Assembly: GCA_964607795.1 (NCBI GenBank) | Contig: CAZSLA010000027.1 | Location: 1-11,340, forward strand | Source: DYGT01 sp964607795 | GTDB lineage: Bacteria; Patescibacteriota; Microgenomatia; UBA8517 | Reading direction: 5' to 3' | DNA length: 11,340 nucleotides | The notes under the pieces: model-generated | Database searches by the model: none | What the model saw: only the letters and a program-made list of their open reading frames with translations | What the model was told of the DNA's origin: nothing | Shown: piece after piece, positions 1 through 6,906 of the stretch | Numbering within the stretch: position 1 is the first letter of the stretch | Layout of the letters: every line of letters starts with the position of its first letter | Translations under genes and position numbers: made by a program

Positions 1-52
1 GTCCCTCTCTTCAGTCTAATCGGGACTCTTGGTGCCTAAAATGTAAATTTAG

Positions 53-125
53 TGACCCCACAGGGAGTCGAACCCTGGTTTGTAGGATGAGAACCTACTG
101 TCCTGGACCACTAGACGATGGGGCC
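53..125 (-). tRNA. tRNA-Glu (anticodon CTC)
   Basis: A complete 73-nt cloverleaf can be folded on the minus strand. The acceptor arm GGCCCCA pairs with TGGGGTC with one G-U pair. The anticodon stem GTAGG/CCTAC encloses the loop TTCTCAT, which gives anticodon CTC (plus-strand 89-91), decoding GAG. The T-arm contains GGTTCGACTCC. The discriminator base is A and is followed by CTA, so the CCA tail is not encoded and must be added after transcription. Confidence 0.95.
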
Positions 126-263
126 ATTAAGCTCATCTATTTTACCTCAAAATTGCTTGAATGTATACATACCGACCGGTGATTGATAAAGAACCTGGAG
201 GGGAATAACCTCATAGTATAGCAGTAGTTGTTTGTTTCTAATTCCTTTTTTTCAAAAAGTATT

Positions 264-322
264 AAAAAATCTGGCCGCTCGAGAGGGTAAATGTATTGTA
301 TTCTCTATGCTCTCAAGCGGCC
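264..322 (-). terminator. Intrinsic terminator of the small basic-protein gene
   Basis: The arms 273-285 and 310-322 form a 13-bp stem with one mismatch, starting with GGCCGCT/AGCGGCC, and a 24-nt loop. Read on the minus strand the stem is followed after two bases by six T residues (plus-strand A run at 264-269). It lies 12 bp past the stop codon of the minus-strand gene ending at 335. The loop is long for a terminator, but the GC-rich stem plus U-tract and the position make this the best reading. Confidence 0.7.
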
Positions 323-334
323 AAGCCTTAAAGA

Positions 335-502
335 TCAGGACTTCACTTCTTTCTTGTCCTTCTGGGAGGGAGTCTGTTTGCGGACTCTCCTCCTATAGCG
401 TCTTCTGAGATACGGATTTGGGTACCAAGCCCAAGATCCGTTCTCCTCGACCTGGAACCCCAATGTTGGAGTTCCGTTTACCTGACCTTGATTTTTTCCC
501 AT
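335..502 (-). CDS. Small basic protein of unknown function (55 aa)
   Basis: I do not recognise the family. The ATG at 502 gives 55 residues starting MGKNQGQVNG. A TTG at 538 would add 12 residues, but the ATG is preceded by AAGGGG 12 bases upstream, so I prefer it. The N-terminal half is neutral (TPTLGFQVEENGSWAWYPNP). The C-terminal half is strongly basic (LRRRYRRRVRK at about residues 32-42, then a Lys-rich tail), which suggests nucleic-acid or ribosome binding, but only by composition. A promoter-like pair at 562-591 and a strong terminator at 264-322 bracket the frame as a monocistronic unit, and this is the main support for it. The alternative is a small RNA of about 290 nt whose open frame is fortuitous. 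Confidence 0.5.
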   Translation of the reverse strand: MGKNQGQVNGTPTLGFQVEENGSWAWYPNPYLRRRYRRRVRKQTPSQKDKKEVKS

Positions 503-561
503 CGTTTTTTGGATCCCCTTTGGTCTAAAAGGAAACAAATCTAAGCGATGGACTCAATCCT

Positions 562-591
562 ATCATACTTCATTTAAATGATTATTTGCAA
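562..591 (-). promoter_or_regulatory. Putative sigma-70-type promoter of the small basic-protein gene
   Basis: On the minus strand there is a -35-like TTGCAA (586-591), an 18-bp spacer and a -10-like TATGAT (562-567). Transcription would start near 555, giving a leader of about 53 nt to the ATG at 502. Confidence 0.4.
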
Positions 592-628
592 CTAAATTTC
601 ATGTTAATTTTATCGTTAGTAAGAAATC

Positions 629-870
629 ATGGCCTTCTTGGCTCAATCTGACTATTCTACATCCAACGCGCTCCGATTCATGCTTCTACCCAAATTCTTA
701 TCTCCGGCCGATGCCAACCGCGATGGAAAAGTCGATGGGGTGGATTATATTATCTGGCTCAACCACTATAACACCCAAACTCTAAATGAGTGGGTGAAGG
801 AAACTTTAATTCAGATCAAAAAGTCGACGGGGTTGATTATGTAATCTGGCCGAAAAATTGCTCCAATTAA
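629..870 (+). pseudogene. Frameshifted dockerin-like repeat fragment
   Basis: The frame from 629 reads 71 residues and contains ADANRDGKVDGVDYIIWLNH at about residues 27-46. This is a dockerin-type EF-hand-like calcium loop with the aromatic helix typical of dockerin tails. A second half-repeat, GNFNSDQKVDGVDYVIW followed by PKNCSN and stop, is read from 799 to 870 but in a different frame. The two halves therefore cannot be translated together without a frameshift between about 780 and 799. There is no signal peptide, no large extracellular domain and no clear ribosome site upstream. I infer the decayed 3' end of a dockerin-tailed secreted protein. It converges on the adhesin gene. Programmed frameshifting or a sequencing error remain possible. 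Confidence 0.6.
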
Positions 871-872
871 TG

Positions 873-894
873 TAAAAAATATCCTTTCTGATAT
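873..894 (-). terminator. Putative terminator of the large surface-protein gene
   Basis: On the minus strand, one base after the TAA of the 1256-residue gene, ATATC (890-894) pairs with GATAT (879-883) across a 6-nt loop and runs into a T tract (plus-strand A run 874-879). The stem is short and AT-rich, so termination may be weak. Confidence 0.4.
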
Positions 895-895
895 A

Positions 896-3800
896 TTATT
901 CTTCTGGCGTCCTAAATTCTCGGTTAGCATCATAAACATAATTTTTATTCTGGCTCATGACTTCAAAGTGATAAACCGTGTCCGGAATCAGGTCCGTTAA
1001 AACAAACTCATGCTCGGTCACTCGCTTGGTGTCCTGAATATCAAAAGGATATGTTTTATTAAGCCCATAATTCACTTTGCCCGTGGACGGGTGATTCACC
1101 TTCCAGCTTATCTTGGCAGAGGTGGGTGACAATATTTCTACCTCTACATCCGCAATCGTCGTGGGCTCGCTGACAAAATCGTAGGCAAGGCGGATAATTG
1201 CTAAACTTAGCCCTTCGCTTATGCCCTGTGTTTTTTCGCCAATTGTAAAGGCTACGCTTGCCATTCCATTTTTAATCCCCGAAAAAATATTGCCGATAAA
1301 ATTGCCGATTTTGGCCCAAAAACCTTGCGAGCTAATCTGCGGAATTATCTCTTCCGGCTTTGTAATTTCCACCTCTTCCCTGGCTTTTTCCTGCTCTTTT
1401 TCAGGCAACTCCTTTATTTCTTTTTCAAACTTATCAATTTCTTCGGGGGTAGCAATCTGTGTGAAAGTACCAATGCTAAGCATAAAGCTGGTTTCGGCAT
1501 AATTGTCTGCTTTGTCTTTGCCAAGGAGGGTAATTTTATAAACTCCCGGATCCATCTCCATTTCAGATGCAAACTCAAAAGGAAGGTATTTATCACACTT
1601 TTGCTTTGAATTGTCTGTTACTTCACCCGAACCGCAAGTGTACCAAGGCCTGTCCATATTTATGGTGTAAAACGTCTGCAGGCTGAACAGGAGGCCTTGC
1701 TTCTTTTCAATTTTAATCGAAACCTCCTTGGGACCGGAGGCAACCCGCGGGCCGTTTTCATCTTGCGTGAGGCTAGCATCACCTCCAGCTAGGGGATCTA
1801 TAATTTTACCGTAAATAATCAGCCTTTTTTGCGTTGTAGAAAAATTGTTTGAAGAAAAAGGAATATCATTGATCTGAGTAAGCTTAAGCACTGGAGGAGT
1901 CCTATCCACAAACAAGGTTCTTCCCGCTACACTTTCGTTTCCGGCCTTATCCACAGCCTTAACTTGCCAGTATACTTTACCCTCTTTTAATTCGCCGTCG
2001 TTTTGGCCGGAATTTGCATCTGTGCTCCACTGCCCGGATGATTTTGTGCGGGCAAGGATGAAGTGTTTGCTCGTATCCAGGTCTGAAAAATTATCATAAG
2101 CCACAACATATTTATTGGTTTCAAAATTGTCTTGCAAAATCGGGATATCGTTAATTGAAAAATCACCCGTGGGCAAACCTGTAAACGGATTGTCAATTTC
2201 TAAAATATATTTAGAAAGCCCTGCCGTTTCGTCCCGGGCTGCTTTCCATTTAAAAGTCGGGCGCAAGGAATTTGTATAATCAAAATTTCCTGGGGACTCC
2301 AAAGACAATGAGACGGGAATTTCCGAATCTACAACAAAAGTATCCGACGCCACCGGGGATTCATTAGCCGCGTCGTCCACGGCTTTTACCTCTACAGTAT
2401 GTTCACCCTCGGAAAGCGTGGACATGCTGCAGGTAAATTGCTCGGACGGGGAATCATATGCCCCGTCATCTGCGGTACAATTTGCCCAGGCCCCCGAATC
2501 TACCCGGAATAAAACATTAGCAACCAAGCCGTCTATGTCCGTGGCCACACCCAAAACCGTGGGTGTAGTGTCCGTAGTCGGGTCCGGTAAAATGGGAGAG
2601 ATTGAAACTGTAGGAATGGTAGTGTCTATGGTGAACGAGTCTTGCGCGTAATTGTCTACTTCCGTGGTATTTCCCGCCGCATCCGTTGCCCGCACATACA
2701 TTGTGTAATCTCCATCGGCAAGATCTTCGGTAGTACAGGCAAAGGTTTCCAAAGCCTCATCTATTGCGCCGTCTGTGGCTATGCAACTTTCCCAAGCTCC
2801 CACGCCATTTAGCTGGAATTCTATGACAGTTAAAGAAGTGATGCCGCCGTCTGCACTTCCTGTCAAAGTCGGGGTGTTGTCGTTATTGGGGTCAGGCACA
2901 AGCGCAGTCAAAGATACCGTAGGCGGGGTAGTATCCACAGTTACGCTTCCTTGGCTCTCGGAGCCTTCATTCCCAGCAACATCCACTGCTTTGACAAAAA
3001 ACTGGTATATGCTTTCGGTCAGATTAGTGGTGACAGTCAACAGGCCTGTGGTGCCGGAATCCACCACCTCCAAAGCCTGATTTAATACTCTCCAGATATA
3101 GCTGGCAACGCCCGAAACTGCATCGCTTGCAGCAGACCATACCCACACCTGAGATGTAGAATTGGTGGGGCTATCGGTAGTTCCTTCCCCCGGTGCAGAA
3201 GGCGCGGTTGTATCTACGGTAAAGTTAGGGGTGGAAACATTAAATTCAACCCAACTCGAACAAGCTTGTGTGTCGTCGCACGCCTTCACCTGCCATTTGT
3301 AGCCTGTGGCATCACTCAAACCCGCTATATCCACCGTACCCGCGTAGGGCACGCTTGAATAATCACTTAAGGACGAAGTAACATACCAAATTTTCTCCAT
3401 ACAAGCTGAAAATGTCGTTCCCGACACGCACGAGCTGGAAATATCAGGCGTTGCTGGAGAGGCAAAAGAGCTGGCATTAGTTACTACTTCAAAAAATAAA
3501 TGCAAGCGCTCAACCGAGTCCGGATCGGTCACCTGGGCTTTTAGTTTAGCACTTGCCTCATTGGTATAATCCCCATTGGCAATTACGCTTACACCATCGC
3601 TTTTGTACTGTGCCGCAGATGCCGCCTCACCAGGCGCGGAATTTAAATTATAGTTGACTGTACTGCTTGCCAACACCGGTGTTTCATCGCGGGCGGGGTT
3701 TGCACTCAAGGAAAGCTTGTAATATAAATCGGCGCCCTCCCAGCCCAGAGGCCTTAGGTCCAACTCATTTGTGCCAGGAACTAAAGTATCTGTCCCACCC

Positions 3801-4666
3801 AAAGCTCCCTCGGAACTGTACCAACTTGTTTTGTTTTGGGAAAACTGGACAGTAGCGTCGGTGCCCGCGGGCTTTGCGGAGAGATCATATTCAAAGCTAT
3901 CAATGGAGCTTACGGACTCTCCCCCCAAAACATTTGCGGACTCCGTACTTCCTGTGGCCTCATATATGCCCGTTGTGAAGCTCAGCCAGTTGCTATAAGT
4001 CGTCCCCTCGGGATTGGTGGCATAGGCTCGATAGTAATATGTGGTATTTGCATCAAGGCCCGTAATATCCAAAGAATAGTCCCCCGCGCCAAAGTCCCCG
4101 TCTTCATGCACGTCCCATGTATCAGTTTGGGAAAGACCATATTTAAAGCCACGGACGGTTGCGTTGCCGCCTTCCAAGGCCAGAATCGTAGCTCTTGCTG
4201 TAGTTTGCTTAGGAATGGTATTTACTACATTTTCGGTGTCAATAGAAACGCCAGGAGAATAATAAACTACGGTCTCATTTAAAACAGGAGTTGTGGCTGT
4301 GTCGCTGGTTTCCAGCAAAACTTTGTAGTAAAAATAATGATTTGTCCATCCCAAGCCTGAAAGATTAATTGCATCAACTTCAGCCAGGTGATTTCCTTGG
4401 GATAAGCTGTCCCAGCCATTATCCTCGCCCGCAGAATTTTTCCAGCTGACGCCGTCGCGGGAAAACTGCACTTTAAGGCTTGTGTTTGCCGGAACTGTCG
4501 CGTCATAGCCGAACTTGTCAACACTCTTTACTCCCTGGCTGACTAAAACATTCACAGATACAAAACTACCGCTAGTTTCATAAACTGCAGCTTTTGGTTC
4601 AGAAACAAAAACTAAGCTACAAATAATTAAGATTACAAGCACAAAAAACAACCTGAAATATCTCAT
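896..4666 (-). CDS. Large secreted multi-domain surface protein (Fn3/Ig-like repeats)
   Basis: This is a 1256-residue protein. Residues 1-27 are a signal peptide (short basic start, hydrophobic FFVLVILIICSLVFV, then AKA-type small residues around 25-27). Two related modules follow at about 29-136 and 235-340, each with VQFS...SW and LGW...YYK signatures. Between them, residues 137-232 resemble a fibronectin type III domain (TTYYYRAYATNPEGTTYSNW). Another Fn3-like region lies at about 344-480. Ig-like modules starting with DTTPP/DTTIP occur at about 484-577, 578-680 and 681-779. Modules at about 780-922 and 923-1065 also end in beta-rich AVDKAGN/GKDKADN-like segments. A charged, probably helical stretch spans 1074-1110, and a final Fn3-like domain spans about 1171-1254. 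No LPXTG or clear C-terminal anchor is visible. It is probably an adhesin or cell-envelope stalk protein. The substrate is unknown and no enzymatic motif was seen. Confidence 0.9.
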   Translation of the reverse strand: MRYFRLFFVLVILIICSLVFVSEPKAAVYETSGSFVSVNVLVSQGVKSVDKFGYDATVPANTSLKVQFSRDGVSWKNSAGEDNGWDSLSQGNHLAEVDAINLSGLGWTNHYFYYKVLLETSDTATTPVLNETVVYYSPGVSIDTENVVNTIPKQTTARATILALEGGNATVRGFKYGLSQTDTWDVHEDGDFGAGDYSLDITGLDANTTYYYRAYATNPEGTTYSNWLSFTTGIYEATGSTESANVLGGESVSSIDSFEYDLSAKPAGTDATVQFSQNKTSWYSSEGALGGTDTLVPGTNELDLRPLGWEGADLYYKLSLSANPARDETPVLASSTVNYNLNSAPGEAASAAQYKSDGVSVIANGDYTNEASAKLKAQVTDPDSVERLHLFFEVVTNASSFASPATPDISSSCVSGTTFSACMEKIWYVTSSLSDYSSVPYAGTVDIAGLSDATGYKWQVKACDDTQACSSWVEFNVSTPNFTVDTTAPSAPGEGTTDSPTNSTSQVWVWSAASDAVSGVASYIWRVLNQALEVVDSGTTGLLTVTTNLTESIYQFFVKAVDVAGNEGSESQGSVTVDTTPPTVSLTALVPDPNNDNTPTLTGSADGGITSLTVIEFQLNGVGAWESCIATDGAIDEALETFACTTEDLADGDYTMYVRATDAAGNTTEVDNYAQDSFTIDTTIPTVSISPILPDPTTDTTPTVLGVATDIDGLVANVLFRVDSGAWANCTADDGAYDSPSEQFTCSMSTLSEGEHTVEVKAVDDAANESPVASDTFVVDSEIPVSLSLESPGNFDYTNSLRPTFKWKAARDETAGLSKYILEIDNPFTGLPTGDFSINDIPILQDNFETNKYVVAYDNFSDLDTSKHFILARTKSSGQWSTDANSGQNDGELKEGKVYWQVKAVDKAGNESVAGRTLFVDRTPPVLKLTQINDIPFSSNNFSTTQKRLIIYGKIIDPLAGGDASLTQDENGPRVASGPKEVSIKIEKKQGLLFSLQTFYTINMDRPWYTCGSGEVTDNSKQKCDKYLPFEFASEMEMDPGVYKITLLGKDKADNYAETSFMLSIGTFTQIATPEEIDKFEKEIKELPEKEQEKAREEVEITKPEEIIPQISSQGFWAKIGNFIGNIFSGIKNGMASVAFTIGEKTQGISEGLSLAIIRLAYDFVSEPTTIADVEVEILSPTSAKISWKVNHPSTGKVNYGLNKTYPFDIQDTKRVTEHEFVLTDLIPDTVYHFEVMSQNKNYVYDANREFRTPEE

Positions 4667-4683
4667 GGCATTATGCTATTGTA

Positions 4684-4712
4684 ACTATAGCATTTTTACC
4701 ACAAAAGCTTAA
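4684..4712 (-). promoter_or_regulatory. Putative promoter of the surface-protein gene
   Basis: On the minus strand TATAGT (4684-4689), preceded by TGC as in an extended -10, lies 17 bp from a weak -35 TTAAGC (4707-4712). The start site would fall about 10 nt before the ATG at 4666, so the leader is very short. No Shine-Dalgarno sequence is visible. Confidence 0.35.
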
Positions 4713-4789
4713 ATATCATTTAAATAAAGCAAGCTCTACTACCGTAAAGATAAATATGTCGGAAGGCGTCATGCAAGAAATCCACAGGC

Positions 4790-4841
4790 TAAAGCCCATG
4801 GCTTTATAAACAGATATAGTAATATTAGGTGAAGCTTCGCC
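4790..4841 (+). other. Hairpin-rich leader upstream of the reverse transcriptase
   Basis: The region holds two inverted repeats. A perfect 7-bp stem TAAAGCC/GGCTTTA (4790-4796 and 4800-4806) has a 3-nt loop. A second stem (4828-4833 and 4836-4841, GGTGAA/TTCGCC with one G-U pair) ends 18 bp before the RT start codon. A TATAGT hexamer at 4815-4820 lies between them, without a convincing -35. The hairpins could be leader structure controlling RT expression or protein-binding sites. No known motif was recognised. Confidence 0.3.
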
Positions 4842-4859
4842 CGACTGAGAGTTTTAATA

Positions 4860-5993
4860 ATGAAGCCCCTTTTTTCTTTCATAAATCTAAATAGCGCCTG
4901 GAGGCAGTGCAAAAAAAATAAGCGCTTCAAGCCTACGACCTCTGAATTTGAATTCCATCTGGAAAAAGAAATCATCCGTCTTATAAAAATGCTGCGCTCA
5001 GGCTCATACTACCCGGGCTGCTTTGCTGCGTTTGTGATCACCGAGCCAAAAACCCGCGAAATCTTTGCCGCGCCTTTTTGCGACCGCGTTGTCCACCACC
5101 TGGTTTATGGCTATTTACTGCCCATTTTTGAGCCGAAATTTATTTTTACTTCTTTCGCCTGCCGACCGGAAAAAGGCACCCATTTGGCGGTTACTAAACT
5201 ACGGCACTTTATGCGCAAACGCTCGCCCTTTATCCCCAAATATTACCTCCAGGCAGACATTAAAAATTTTTTCTGCTCCATAAACCAGAACATTCTTTTT
5301 AAACAAATCCAGCGGATAATTAAAAATCGCACTATCTTGTGGCTGTGCAAAATTATTATTTTTCACGACTGCACCAAAAACCACACCAAGCATGGACAGC
5401 TTAAGCTTTTTTCCAAGGTGCCGCCGCACAAATCTTTGTTTAATGCACCCGCAGGTCGTGGCCTTGCCATAGGCAACCTTACCTCACAATTTTTTGCCAA
5501 TGTTTATTTGGACGAGCTGGACCAGTTTGTCAAACACAAACTAAAGTGTCCCTACTATATCCGTTATGTGGATGATTTTGTCATCCTTGCCGAAAACAAA
5601 GAAACACTGTTTAAAATGAAAATAAAAATCGAAAACTATTTGGCCCAAAACCTGGAGCTTGAGCTTCACCCGAATAAATGGAAAATAAAACCAATCTCAA
5701 GCGGCATTGATTTTTTGGGTTATTTTATAAAGCCAAGCCACACCCTGGTGCGAAGGCGCGTGATTAAAAATTTCAAAAAAAAGCTCCATACTTATCAGAC
5801 TGGCAACAAAAATATGAAATTCATCCTCTCAAGCATTAATTCCTATTACGCTCACTTTAACCATGCTGCCAGCTACCGTCTGTGCGTGAGCCTGTGGGAG
5901 AACCATTTCGGCATTTTGAAAAAACATTTGGAGCCTGTAGATAACTTTAAATATTTCCGGCTTAGGCAAAAGGCCGGCGGTAATACTTCCTAG
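4860..5993 (+). CDS. DGR reverse transcriptase
   Basis: This 377-residue RNA-directed DNA polymerase should copy the TR RNA into adenine-mutagenised cDNA. The fingers start with a basic segment (CKKNKRFKP, 18-26). Conserved RT blocks follow: REIFAAPFCDRVVHHLV (about 66-82), SFACRPEKGTHLA (98-110), the first catalytic aspartate in QADIKNFF (D133), GLAIGNLTSQFFANVYL (201-217) and YIRYVDDFVIL (catalytic D238 and D239). The SQ in IGNLTSQ is the DGR hallmark, where group II intron and retron enzymes have other residues. The thumb includes GIDFLGYFI at about 282-290. The ATG is preceded by GAGAG with an 8-nt spacing, a reasonable ribosome site, and the N-terminus fits the family. The gene is convergent with the TR: its last 12 bases, TAG included, lie inside the TR. 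There is no in vivo evidence for activity, but no key residue is missing. Confidence 0.97.
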   Translation: MKPLFSFINLNSAWRQCKKNKRFKPTTSEFEFHLEKEIIRLIKMLRSGSYYPGCFAAFVITEPKTREIFAAPFCDRVVHHLVYGYLLPIFEPKFIFTSFACRPEKGTHLAVTKLRHFMRKRSPFIPKYYLQADIKNFFCSINQNILFKQIQRIIKNRTILWLCKIIIFHDCTKNHTKHGQLKLFSKVPPHKSLFNAPAGRGLAIGNLTSQFFANVYLDELDQFVKHKLKCPYYIRYVDDFVILAENKETLFKMKIKIENYLAQNLELELHPNKWKIKPISSGIDFLGYFIKPSHTLVRRRVIKNFKKKLHTYQTGNKNMKFILSSINSYYAHFNHAASYRLCVSLWENHFGILKKHLEPVDNFKYFRLRQKAGGNTS

Positions 5994-6112
5994 GGGCGCA
6001 GCACCGCCCGAAACCCGTTGTTATTGTTCGTGTTACTGGTGTTGTTGTTGTTCACGTTGGCACAACTATTGTTGCCCAGTATCCTCGCATTCGTGCCACT
6101 GTTGGCAGATGC
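5982..6112 (-). repeat. DGR template repeat (TR)
   Basis: This 131-bp segment aligns without gaps to 6907-7037 (offset 925) with 17 differences. Fifteen lie at plus-strand T residues between 6018 and 6058, which are adenines in the minus-strand sense. The other two, at 5987 and 6000, lie in the 3' IMH*-like end. In target frame the block 6017-6058 carries ten AAY (Asn) codons, NVNNNNTSNTNNNN, and all ten are changed in the VR. The orientation of the adenines fixes the TR RNA as a minus-strand transcript, antisense to the RT gene. Confidence 0.96.
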
Positions 6113-6484
6113 ACTTTTGCCTTTTTACTTATTAATTGCCAGTCCCGATCCGGCTTATTACCGGTACGGTTCTGGCTTCCATATTCCCGCAATCACGGGA
6201 GAAAAAGGCCGAAGTATTTATATTGCGCGCTTTACAAACCTACAAGGGCTAAGTCTGTAAATTCCGGCCCACCGGCGATTTCGCCGATTTTATCGTACCA
6301 CAAATTAACCCCCGACTGAAAGCTATACAAATGCCCAAACACAGGCAAATATGTTAAATTAAATTTATGAAGTTAACTAAACCAATGAAGCCTAAGAGCC
6401 AAGACCCATATCAAAAAATTCTCAAAAAGACTGCCGGTTCATGGGCTGGGGACGACTGGGAGGTTACTGAAGTAACAGGAAATA
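6113..6484. other. Interval between TR and avd, probable TR RNA leader
   Basis: This 372-bp interval holds no confident gene. On the minus strand it would supply the 5' part of the TR RNA. A weak promoter-like pair, TTTGCC (6344-6349) and TATAGC (6322-6327) with a 16-bp spacer, reads towards the TR. Otherwise the TR RNA is a read-through product of avd. Small inverted repeats are TCCCG/CGGGA (6185-6200) and CGGCGA/TCGCCG (6273-6286). The latter is followed on the plus strand by ATTTTAT and could weakly terminate RT transcripts. A plus-strand 43-codon frame at 6367-6498 is listed separately. Confidence 0.35.
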
Positions 6485-6498
6485 TCAGGACATTTTAA
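6367..6498 (+). CDS. Short ORF, possible antitoxin-tail remnant (43 aa)
   Basis: The ATG at 6367 opens a 43-codon frame ending in TAA. The peptide contains KILKKTAGSWAGDDWEVTEV. The GSWxGDDWE-like stretch recalls the C-terminal tail of small antitoxin-like proteins seen beside PIN toxins, but this is from memory and weak. An in-frame stop lies 9 bases upstream, there is no ribosome site, and no toxin gene is adjacent on this strand. The frame overlaps the last 14 bases of avd tail-to-tail and is antisense to the likely TR RNA leader. It may be a decayed gene end or chance. Confidence 0.3.
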   Translation: MKLTKPMKPKSQDPYQKILKKTAGSWAGDDWEVTEVTGNIRTF

Positions 6499-6847
6499 AA
6501 GCACTGCCCCCATGCACCTTCAGCCAGCCGCCGGCCATCCTACCTACTTCATCTATTTTTTCGGCCAGGACAGCATATTTTCTGTCGCTTATAACATGCA
6601 GGCTGTTACACACGCGCACATATATCATTAATCTGTCCAGGTTGCTTTTTACCATATTTATGGCCGGGGCTTTGTCCTTCATGGAATTTGCCATAATAAT
6701 ATTGTCCAAAACTTCCATACACGTTTCCTGGAGTTTCCCTCCCAGGCTGAATTTATATTCCCTGGGGAAGTTGTGCACTTCGCGGTAGATACGGATAAGA
6801 AGGTCATAAGATTTTTGGAAGATGGTCAGGTGGTGGTAACGTGCCAT
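6485..6847 (-). CDS. avd: Avd-like DGR accessory protein (four-helix bundle)
   Basis: This 120-residue protein resembles the accessory variability determinant family and the related 'four helix bundle / 23S rRNA-intervening-sequence' proteins. It is almost entirely helical by composition, with the family-like block FPREYKFSLGGKLQETCMEV at 27-46 followed by LDNIIMANS, and basic helices later (VKSNLDRLMIYVRVC, about 66-80). In characterised DGRs, Avd forms a pentamer that binds the RT and the TR RNA and is required for mutagenic cDNA synthesis. The gene starts 67 bp after the target stop on the same strand and lies between VR and TR, the canonical position, so co-transcription with the target is likely. 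Only a weak AGGATAG ribosome-site-like sequence precedes the ATG. Sequence alone cannot fully separate Avd from other four-helix-bundle proteins; the context decides. Confidence 0.87.
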   Translation of the reverse strand: MARYHHLTIFQKSYDLLIRIYREVHNFPREYKFSLGGKLQETCMEVLDNIIMANSMKDKAPAINMVKSNLDRLMIYVRVCNSLHVISDRKYAVLAEKIDEVGRMAGGWLKVHGGSAFKMS

Positions 6848-6880
6848 AATATCTATCCTATAGTCTATTATTAAAATAAA

Positions 6881-6905
6881 ATAATTTTCTAGATACTAAA
6901 ATTAT
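6881..6905. other. Inverted repeat just downstream of the VR
   Basis: ATAATTTT (6881-6888) and AAAATTAT (6898-6905) form a perfect 8-bp stem with a 9-nt loop. It begins one base beyond the end of VR homology, on the 3' side of the target gene. In the Bordetella phage DGR a short hairpin or cruciform at this position promotes target recognition. This one is AT-rich with a larger loop, so equivalence is an inference. It could also be a weak terminator. Confidence 0.45.
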
Positions 6906-6906
6906 A

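Noticed and set aside
1..52. Possible structured element GTCCC/GGGAC at the left edge
   Set aside because: A 5-bp pairing with a long loop and no T tract, cut by the window edge, is not enough to call a terminator or RNA.
3836..4282. Plus-strand open frame of 148 codons
   Set aside because: It is a shadow of the large surface-protein gene, without a recognisable domain or start signal.
896..4666. A second DGR target in the large surface protein
   Set aside because: Its 3' end does not match the TR and its C-terminus lacks the GFRAVPRP-like ending; the internal repeats are ordinary protein-domain duplications.
4860..5993. Retron or group II intron reverse transcriptase
   Set aside because: The IGNLTSQ motif, lack of maturase or endonuclease domains, and the adjacent TR/VR pair and Avd identify a DGR enzyme. 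No msr/msd-type structure or intron domain V was seen.
6018..6260. Plus-strand 80-codon frame rich in Val/Leu overlapping the TR
   Set aside because: It is the antisense reading of the AAY-rich template repeat (AAC becomes GTT/TTG and so on). The hydrophobic composition is an artefact of the TR and there is no ribosome site.
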